NCBI GenBank assembly: GCA_905160935.1
Contig: CAJHZI010000192.1
Span: 493,001 to 557,000, forward strand
DNA from: Enchytraeus crypticus
Taxonomy: Eukaryota; Annelida; Clitellata; Enchytraeida; Enchytraeidae
Reading direction: 5' to 3'
Length of the DNA stretch: 64,000 nucleotides
Shown here: in pieces, positions 57,100-64,000 of the stretch
How the letters are laid out: each line of letters opens with the position of its first letter
Position numbering within the stretch: the stretch's first letter is position 1
The notes under the pieces: model-generated
Databases searched by the model: none
What the model was told of the DNA's origin: nothing
What the model saw: the letters and a program-made list of their open reading frames with translations, nothing else
Made by a program: the position numbers and the translations under genes

Positions 57100-57720
57100 T
57101 ATCTGGGTCATCGCCTTAACCGATTTTCCACATAAATCAACTGGTTTCGGGTAGTCTTACAACACTGGAACTGAAATCCCTATGATCTGCCCTTTCGAGC
57201 ATGTTCAGGATAGGATTGCAGAGATCCGGAGGGTATTTGGCGGATGAAAGGTTGCGCTCCTGATTGGAGTTGTCTGCGTCTGATGCAGTTACACCCTCTC
57301 TCTCTCCCTCTCTCTCCAGCTGATTCATGAATGCACTGCACGCAACGGCCGCCGATCTTTTGTATCCCCCGAATAAGATCCGGGAATAGGATTCCACTAT
57401 ACTCCGCTGAACATCCGTCGCCGAAGACAACGGCAATAAATTCAGTTTAGTTTGTTCAGGGGACCCGTGAAGAGGTCGTATGTTGATTGCTTTATTGTGT
57501 GCACAGGCGCACGGTTGCGGACATGTTTCAGCCTCTCAGGCGTGGAGTGGTTCTCTATGATTCCTCACACAAACTCTCCAGTGTACGCACACAGTGCACA
57601 ATCACGGAATCTTAAAGGGATTGATTCGGCTGTATTCTCTGGTGTTACTCATATTAATATTACGCAGTTGATGTGGCGATGTGATTGCAGGTAAATTGTG
57701 TGGAAATTTAGGAATCCAAA
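57100..57720. other. GC- and CpG-richer island, coding on unknown strand
   Basis: This stretch stands out from AT-rich flanks. On the minus strand the frame is open from about 57530 to a TGA at 57137, for over 120 codons. It includes VESYSRILFGGYKRSAAVAC and YPPDLCNPILNMLERADHRD. On the plus strand 57452-57694 is open too, and CTCTCCCTCTCTCTCCAG at 57297-57318 is a fine acceptor-like site. No family is recognised. It could be a terminal exon (minus), a promoter island or an old transposon gene. Confidence 0.3.
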
Positions 57721-58023
57721 ATTATGTCAGAGAATTTTGTATTTACTGTTTACCTCTTTTCTGTTGCTTGAGCATTTCTTTCTAAGACTTGTATTAGTGC
57801 TTTTCTTTCTACTTTCACATGATGTGGTTGGATGTATCGATAACTTTATTGACTAACTATGTATTATCTTATCAGAACAGTCTGGATGGATTAGCAGGTA
57901 GTATGATAGTTTGATCATTTAAGAATGAATCAATCAATCATTAGGTAGCAAACCTCAGTAGCGCCAAACCTGCATCAGTTAATTCAAGTAGCCAGAACAC
58001 TGTGCCGTAAAGCAACTACAAAG

Positions 58024-58076
58024 ATATATATATATATAATATATATATATATATTATACATATATACAATTCATAT

Positions 58077-58107
<31 letters not shown>
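58024..58107. repeat. (TA)n microsatellite
   Basis: TA runs flush against a LINE-tail repeat. Confidence 0.95.
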
Positions 58108-58108
<1 letters not shown>

Positions 58109-58330
58109 TCTTCAGTGCACTGCCAAGTGGCAGGTTCAAGGTACATATTCATACTCAAAGTCTGCTTTCTCGCTCCATAAGAGCACTCCTTAGATCAACA
58201 AGTTAATCCCTTCACAAAGTCTAAGCCTTATCCGTAACTCATGTAGCCTATAGCTTGGGAAAAAAGGCTTCTAAGGTAGTTTCCCGTTGACTTCCTCAGT
58301 TAGGTGGATTAATTACCATTTAGTCCTGGG
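58108..58330 (-). mobile_element. LINE-tail family repeat, copy 6 (longest)
   Basis: Starts TTCAGTGCACTGCCAAGTGG and runs through CTCCATAAGAGCACTCC, TTAATCCCTTCACAAAGTC, GCCTTATCCGTAAC, TAGCCTATAGCTTGGG to GTTTCCCGTTGACTTCCTC. The first 90 bp equal 50761-50850 and the rest equals the reverse of 35150-35270. Confidence 0.7.
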
Positions 58331-58364
58331 GGAAAATATTTCATGGTGAAGTGGGTCCGCTCTT

Positions 58365-58475
58365 GCCATCCTCAGCTCCTGCCTTTAGTCGCCCCTTACG
58401 TACACGCGGCAGATTGTTTGCGGTTACCCAATTCTGCAGTGGTCCAACCACACCCGAGCACAACACGGGGAATAT
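58365..58475 (+). mobile_element. SINE-like repeat F, copy 4
   Basis: TTTAGTCGCCCCTTACGTACACG, then TTCTGCAGTGGTCCAACC. Follows a LINE-tail repeat. Confidence 0.5.
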
Positions 58476-58486
58476 ATCTATAAATA

Positions 58487-58622
58487 TTTTATATATATTA
58501 TATATATATTATATATATATATATGTACTATATATATATATATTATAGAATATATATATATTATATATATATTATATATATACATGTATATATAAAAATA
58601 TATTTATATATATATATATATA
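58487..58622. repeat. (TA)n microsatellite with internal palindromes
   Basis: TATATAT with GTAC, ACATGTA and GAATA inserts. Confidence 0.95.
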
Positions 58623-58624
58623 AT

Positions 58625-58725
58625 TTAATCATCTAACCAACCTAATCTCGGCCTGCCTCTGCCTCCTCTTATTCCTTCCATTCTACCTTATATGACCTCT
58701 TTTAGTAGACTTTCCCCTTAGAATG
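58625..58725 (-). mobile_element. LINE 3'-end fragment, copy 7
   Basis: CTCGGCCTGCCTCTGCCTCC and TTCCTTCCATTCTACCTTAT match 44375-44445. On the minus strand it gives the RWNGRNKRRQRQAEIRLVR segment, in one of three broken frames. It sits between two TA arrays. Confidence 0.6.
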
Positions 58726-58759
58726 TTTTCAATCAAACTCTTTTTCCAACTGTAATTCT

Positions 58760-58764
<5 letters not shown>

Positions 58765-58797
<33 letters not shown>

Positions 58798-58814
58798 CAG
58801 TATATATATATACA

Positions 58815-58860
<46 letters not shown>
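58765..58860. repeat. (TA)n microsatellite
   Basis: TA runs around CACAGTATA. Confidence 0.95.
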
Positions 58861-58862
<2 letters not shown>

Positions 58863-60139
58863 TTAAGCCGTGTGTCAATAATTTTTGTTTTCGTTTATTT
58901 TTGTTTTTATTGATTTGTAGACCGTTACTGGGCAGTGTACTGTAAGAGGAACTATTTAGATTGCTTTCTTTTTTTAAGTCCCAAAGTAAATAAATATTTC
59001 GCCTATAGGTAGTTTTCCTAGGGAAGGGGATAAGGTTTGGAATCCATTAGGAATAAATAAAAATATAATTGATACCATTGGGATGAAATTGTTTAAAATT
59101 ATTCCTTTAGATATGATCTTCTGTAAAATTTATAACACAAACACTTCTGATTTCTTTCGTTTTGTGATTCAAAAATGTTCCTTCGACGCGGAAGTTAAAC
59201 CTTTCTCATTTATGGCTAATTTGTTATTAAACTCTTCAATTTTCGTGATTACGACTTTCGACTTATTTCGTGATTTATAATTTCCATTATTCCATAAATT
59301 TTGCATTTTCTATTCAACGCTGCTCATTATAACCTCGCGATAAGAAGTGCAGTGCGTATGCTGCATGTTTTATATTTTACGCAGATAGAGGTCGCAAGGG
59401 CAGTCCGCTTGCTTTTGGTCCAGTGTTTGTAGTAGCAGGCTATGGATGATGGAGCCGATGGTCAGTTTGTTATCAGTAGTGGACATAACTGAAGGTGAAC
59501 CAGTGGATGGACGCTACAGTACACTCTTTGTTCTTCCATCCATACATCATTCCAATCCCATTCAATTTATTACAATCCGCCGTGTTGTAGATTCGGCTTA
59601 GAAGTATTAAGCAGCGCGTTCACGAATTGGGCAAATTTAAGGGGATTGAACAAAATATCTGAACGATTATTGATACAAAGCTGCAAGAATGGATTCAGAA
59701 CAAAATAGGCTTAGTTAAGCTTTCCATAACGGATCCAAAGGGGGTTTAACTTTATATCTAACCCTTCATTTGTTAACATTTATTTTTTGTCTATAGAAGC
59801 GATATAGTCTATCTTGAGCGATGAGTTTGTATATTGACCTAGTCTCTTGATTTTATAATGTCTAGCTTATAGTCTCTGCATATTGAAGCAAGTAACCTAT
59901 TCGAGTCACAGTTAAAATATTCGATCCTTATAAATCAATCAATGTTATTCTTGCCTACGACATGCAGTATTATCCTGCTCAAGTCGTAAATTAATTATAT
60001 GTAATTTTGTGAATTTTTAAAATGAAATTAAAAACATTAATATAATATATGCACGTTATGTAGGGGGAAAATTTTCTGTCTAAGAGACAAAATATAAGAT
60101 ATAAAATCTTATATGCTTTCATTTAGTAATCCACATCCG

Positions 60140-60143
60140 TATC

Positions 60144-60188
<45 letters not shown>

Positions 60189-60215
60189 ACTGCACTACTT
60201 ACTGGCATCAGTAGG
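60140..60215 (-). mobile_element. LINE-tail family repeat with (CT)n, copy 8
   Basis: A (CT)n run (60147-60185) followed by TATACTGCACTACTTACTGGCATCAGTAGGC, the reversed tail. Diverged. Confidence 0.5.
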
Positions 60216-60544
60216 CAATATCATAAAAATTCTTTAAATTTGTTATCACTAATATTTTTACACTGAAAGTAGGCCTATCGATGGCAAAAGAAATTATGGC
60301 GCCATTATAATATTATGAATGTCTTACCTGTTAGGATCCAAGGACAGAATTATTCTAGTTGAGCTACATGTACATAGATTTGGGACCAGCACTATTCATG
60401 TACAATTGTCCAATGTACATGTATATATTCAAATGAATGAGGTCTCTTCGATACTACGGTATTAGCCATACATACTTCCTATTCTTTCCCTTAAGTGTTG
60501 AGAAATCTTTGCTAAATTTCTAGATTTTCTCAATTTCTTTCTTC

Positions 60545-60605
60545 TGTCAGTGTTTGCAGTACACCTTCGGTCTATTCTTCAGCAACCCGGACACAACGCT
60601 GTTAA
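60545..60605 (+). mobile_element. SINE-like repeat F, copy 5 (fragment)
   Basis: TTCGGTCTATTCTTCAGCAACCCGGACACAACG matches 9080-9120. Followed by three GGAAGCATAAAAACTATTACTTT units. Confidence 0.5.
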
Positions 60606-61444
60606 AACCAAATAGAAACTATTACTTTGGAAGCATAAAAACTATTACTTTGGAAGCATATAAACTATTAGTTTGGAAGCATAAATGAATAATTGAATGT
60701 ACTTTTCGGAAGTCATCCTTAGAAGAGGAAATAGATTATAAACTTTTACTATTATTGTTACGTTTCAACCAACATGCATAGGCCTACAATTCAAAACAAT
60801 ATCGGTCACTTGTAAAGGAAAGATTGTTGAAAACTTTGCTTTATCACCTGTCTTTTGCTTTTACTTACTCTCTAACTCTTTTGTTGCGATGTCTTCTACA
60901 TAAACAATTTTGTATTCTAGTTTACGTGCAATTGTTAAATTTAATTTGACTGTAGCTTCAAAAGAACTCTACCTCTTCAGTATCTTTCTTCAATATTGGT
61001 TAATCACTTTCTTTAAAAATTAATCTCTTCAATGTGCATACTATTGTAATTAGATCTTCATTAAGATAGGACCTATATACAGTGCGAACAATTACACAAT
61101 ATACATATAATATTCACAGGCAAATGTAGAATAAAACTATTATTTACTAGGCATGCTATCAACACTATATATACAGTGCATACATGTATACAGTACAGTA
61201 TATATGAAGTCTATATATACATAAATTTATTATGTTCTAAATAAACTTTATGCATAACATAATATACGATATTATACATATAGACCAAATTATATATTAC
61301 ACATGCACGGTATACTAAATGTTAAATTCTAAGCACTCTACATGTGTGCATCAATATCTTTAATTGGATGGTAAAAATAGGTTAAGCATCTCTATATGAT
61401 ATTCTTTATTCCAAAACACCTTACATACAAGTAAAGTTTAAACT

Positions 61445-61492
61445 CCTCTCTCTCGCTCTCTCTCTCTCTCTCTTTTTCTCTCTCTCTCTCTG
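61445..61492. repeat. (CT)n microsatellite
   Basis: Interrupted CT run. Confidence 0.95.
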
Positions 61493-61751
61493 TACGCCGA
61501 CATTCTTTTATACTCTAAACCTAATCCTCACAAGTATCTTCCGAAAAACATTCGGACCTTTCCAGTTGTTCTAAACACCTCGTTCCAGCACTTGACGTAC
61601 AGGACTCTTTTGTCGCATTTCACTGAATTAGCGTTGCCGGCAGTTCTTTCATTCCACGCGACCCGTTCCTGTTAGATTTCCCCATGGAGTTCTGATATAA
61701 ATGACGCTCGGGTTACGCCAGCGCATACACTTGCATTTGTTTTCCATTCAG

Positions 61752-61788
61752 CCACCGCAACCGTCAGGCAGCATAAGCACTGGCACGG
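61752..61788 (+). CDS. Candidate 37-nt internal exon
   Basis: Strong acceptor (CATTTGTTTTCCATTCAG) and strong donor (CGG|GTGAGC) flank 37 nt in a GC-richer patch. In one frame it reads PPQPSGSISTGT, and all bases are usable. No partner exons were found. It is offered because MXD shows that this genome uses exons this short. Two good splice sites can still arise by chance. Confidence 0.3.
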
Positions 61789-62029
61789 GTGAGCTCTGAT
61801 GGAAGAAATAGCCCTTTAAGATTGTCCTTGCTAAATGAGAACTACTGGCAAGGTGCTGCGTTATTGATGATTCTAGAAATTTTTAAAATTATTCTGAAAT
61901 TTGCAATTTGAAACTAACAGAAATTCGATTTATCTTTGATCCATGCGTTTGCAAGTGACTTCAGTTGGCAAACATTTGCAAGCAGTGTAAGTTTTTATGT
62001 AGCAACATCCCTGATTGCCCTGACATCAT

Positions 62030-62360
62030 AGGCCTGACAGCCCCGACTGAACTGACAGACCTGACAGACCTGATAGCCCTGACATATCTGCAATCCCTGA
62101 CATCCCTGATATTTCTGACAGCTCTGACATCCTTTATAGCCCTGACAGCCCTTATAGCCCTGACATTTATGACAGCCCTGACATTCCTGACAGCCATGAC
62201 AGTCATGAAATCCCTGACAGCATTGACAGTCCTGATATCTCTGACAGCACTGACAGCCCTGACAGGCCTGAACTCCCTGACAGCCCTGACGTCTCTGACG
62301 TCCTTGACAGCCCTGACAGTTCTGATATACCTAACGTATCTGATAGCCCTAATTGCCCTA
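62030..62360 (+). repeat. 9-bp-based minisatellite (CTGACAGCC)n
   Basis: About 35 diverged units of CTGACAGCC/CTGACATCC and similar. Because the period is nine, a Leu-Thr-Ala/Ser frame stays open for over 100 codons on the plus strand and a Val-Arg-Ala frame on the minus strand. Both are products of the repeat. Confidence 0.9.
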
Positions 62361-62503
62361 ATTCTCTGATAGCCTCAATTGCTCCTATAACAATGACCTA
62401 CAGAAGAGAAGCGAGAATTTAAGTTTAAATTTTATTTAATTTTTCTATGAACTGATCGGGTATTTTAGGAAGCGACTAGACCTCTAAGAGAGAATTAAAA
62501 TGT

Positions 62504-62803
62504 TTGAATGAGAAGCATAAAGCAGTCGATGAAGTTATTTCTGCAGCGAGTTACAGTATCAAAAGACAATCTGACCTTTTTTTGGAGCCGCATGCTTCTA
62601 TACCTATGGAGAAACTATGCGGGTCCATAAAACCGACTTCTATTACGTATTTACATATAAATTACTGCATGATCCTCACTAGGGTCGCTCCGTTCAACCT
62701 CTCGCTGATCCTGAATTACAGCATAGTCACGTGTCATCATCAGTCACGTGCTCGACGCCATCTGATAAATCTAAAAAATAAAACTTCTGACGCCGTAGTG
62801 TAA
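62504..62803 (+). other. Open stretch, unassigned
   Basis: About 99 codons lack a stop, starting at TTG rather than ATG. Mixed residues (VDEVISAASYSIKRQSDLFL). No family or splice context was established. Two CACGTG boxes lie inside it. It may be regulatory or chance. Confidence 0.2.
62726..62750. promoter_or_regulatory. Paired AGTCACGTG E-boxes
   Basis: CACGTG at 62728-62733 and 62745-62750, each preceded by AGT, 17 bp apart and in the same orientation. This is the spacing and sequence style of USF/TFE/MITF or MYC/MXD targets. No promoter was identified next to it. Confidence 0.35.
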
Positions 62804-62906
62804 AGAATCTTGTGCAATGTTTGAAATTCATTTTAAATTAAAACTACTGAGCTTCAGTTAATTTTTATGTTTACATTTATTGTATATTCAATTGGTATTT
62901 CTTCTT

Positions 62907-63036
62907 GGCTTGAGCTAGTGGCGATGTCGGTAAGGTACTCGATCGCGGATCAGTACGTATGTGGTTCAAATCCTGGGCTCATCCGTCACTGACATCGCTT
63001 TCGAGTGAGGAAACTGATGTTAACATTAGCTTTACC
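62907..63036 (+). mobile_element. SINE-A copy 8 (full length)
   Basis: GGCTTGAGCTAGTGGCGATG (A box inside), GTGGTTCAAATCCTGGGCTC (B box), CCGTCACTGACATCGCTTTC, GTGAGGAAACTGATGTTAAC, TTAGCTTTACC. Confidence 0.8.
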
Positions 63037-63086
63037 TTTTCATTGTGTTTTTAATAGTAAGAAACATAGCAATGAACGGTGAGCTT

Positions 63087-63256
63087 CCTGTTCTTCGTCC
63101 TGTTCTTAGTTCTGTTCTTCTTCCTGTTCTTCTTCCTGTTCTTCGTCCATTCTGTTCTTCGTCCTGTTTTTCGTCCTGTTTTTCGTCCTGTTCTTCGTTC
63201 GTTTCTTTGTCCTGTTCTTCGTCCTGTTTTCGTCCTGTTCTTCGTCCTGTTCTTCA
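63087..63256. repeat. 12-bp minisatellite (GTTCTTCGTCCT)n
   Basis: About 14 units. Open frames on both strands (Phe/Leu/Val or Arg/Lys/Asn/Thr repeats) come from the period being a multiple of three. Confidence 0.95.
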
Positions 63257-63348
63257 TTTATAGCCAGAAAATATAGAGCAAGAGTAACTAAAATGATCAG
63301 TTATTCGAGTGAAAAATTTTGCTTTAGAATAATATCATACCATGTTTT

Positions 63349-63727
63349 AGCATGTCCAGGGATGGGGTTTAGATCTAAGATCTAACCATTGATGGGGTAT
63401 GTGCCGCGTATTGGATTTAAATCTAGTATCTAAATCATGGTCTTGCATATGCAGTGGATTGGATTTAGAGCTATGATCTAAATCATGGTCTTGCATATGC
63501 AGAGAATAGGATTTAGAGCCAGGATCTAACCATTGATATGACATGTGCAGTGGATTGGAATCATGGTCAGGCATGTGCAGTGGATTTGGTTTAGAGCTAG
63601 GATCTAACCATTGATCGGGCATGTGCAGTGGATTGGGTTTAGAGCTAGGATCTAACCATTGATCGAGCATGTGCCAGGGATTGTATTCAGATCCAGGATC
63701 TAAATCATGGTCAGGCATGTGTCGCAT
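63349..63727 (-). repeat. 48-bp minisatellite, continuously open as a 16-residue repeat
   Basis: Eight units of about 48 bp, some shortened by 15-18 bp. On the minus strand they encode H-M-P-D-Q-W-L-D-P-S-S-K-P-N-P-L-type repeats for 126 codons, starting at an ATG and reaching a stop. All length changes keep the frame. Coding for a repeat protein is possible, but no signal peptide, splice site or flanking domain was seen. Confidence 0.7.
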
Positions 63728-64000
63728 AACATATTGATCACGTCAAAACTGTGCCTCGCTCAACGACCGATTGATGATAACAGAGAGGGGACAGTCGGCC
63801 CATAGGTCACCAGCCACCATTCCGCTAAACCCCCTCCTGCCTCCAATACCCTCCTCCCTCCCTTAAACAGGACCACCCTCTCAGCCAAACTCTAGTCGCT
63901 CCTGCGTTCCACTGACCGACTCATGCTATTGAGCTAGCAAGAATTTTCAGAATCAAGGGAGAGTAAGACGTAGCCTACCGGTAACTTCAGAGACAATCCA
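63728..64000. other. GC-richer end of window, nothing assigned
   Basis: Contains C-rich pyrimidine patches (CCCCCTCCTGCCTCCAATAC) and GACCGACTCATGC. Could be close to a promoter beyond the edge. No gene feature can be supported. Confidence 0.3.

Noticed and set aside
61965-62369. 134-codon Leu-Thr-rich gene
   Set aside because: The frame exists because the minisatellite period is nine bases, and the opposite strand is open too.
63051-63276. Arg/Lys-rich or Phe/Leu-rich small proteins
   Set aside because: Three frames are open across a 12-bp repeat; no flanking gene features.

Overview
This is AT-rich animal (metazoan) nuclear DNA. It has spliced exons with GT-AG borders, very long introns, many tRNA- and 5S-derived SINE-like repeats, decayed non-LTR retrotransposons, abundant (TA)n, (GA)n and minisatellite arrays, and a degenerate interstitial block of vertebrate-type telomere repeat (CCCTAA). 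An invertebrate bilaterian is likely from the repeat types, but I cannot name the species. Nothing looks bacterial, plasmid, phage or CRISPR.

The one gene I can identify firmly is a MXD/MAD-family (MAX dimerization) transcriptional repressor. It lies on the minus strand and fills about the first half of the window. Its exons are too short to show up as long open frames. Five coding exons join in consistent phase: 31232-31169 (start codon and SIN3-interaction domain), 23674-23545 (basic linker), 16826-16797 (a 30-nt micro-exon carrying the DNA-contact core), 14748-14634 (helix-loop-helix) and 1367-1178 (leucine zipper and Ser-rich segment). The conceptual protein reaches residue 177. The acidic C-terminal end should lie beyond the left edge. 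A 5' non-coding exon and promoter are plausible at 32219-32316. A frameshifted copy of the start exon lies 4.7 kb further upstream (35977-36074), flush against a SINE.

Layout: 1-1177, end of the gene's visible part plus a SINE; 1368-14633, intron 4 (a 5S-derived SINE, a CACGTG cluster, GA repeats); 14749-16796, intron 3, with a minisatellite abutting the splice acceptor; 16827-23544, intron 2 (a two-tailed SINE, a possible nested coding fragment); 23675-31168, intron 1; 32.3-64 kb, a repeat-dense region with no gene I can name. That region has SINE copies on both strands, two kinds of LINE 3' ends, interstitial telomere repeats, several minisatellites, and a handful of coding-like fragments, some with good splice signals (best: 40982-41194 and 61752-61788).

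How it fits together: by family knowledge, the encoded protein would pair with MAX on CACGTG and recruit SIN3-HDAC through its N-terminal helix. CACGTG sites are clustered inside the gene's own fourth intron. Whether these are used is inference.
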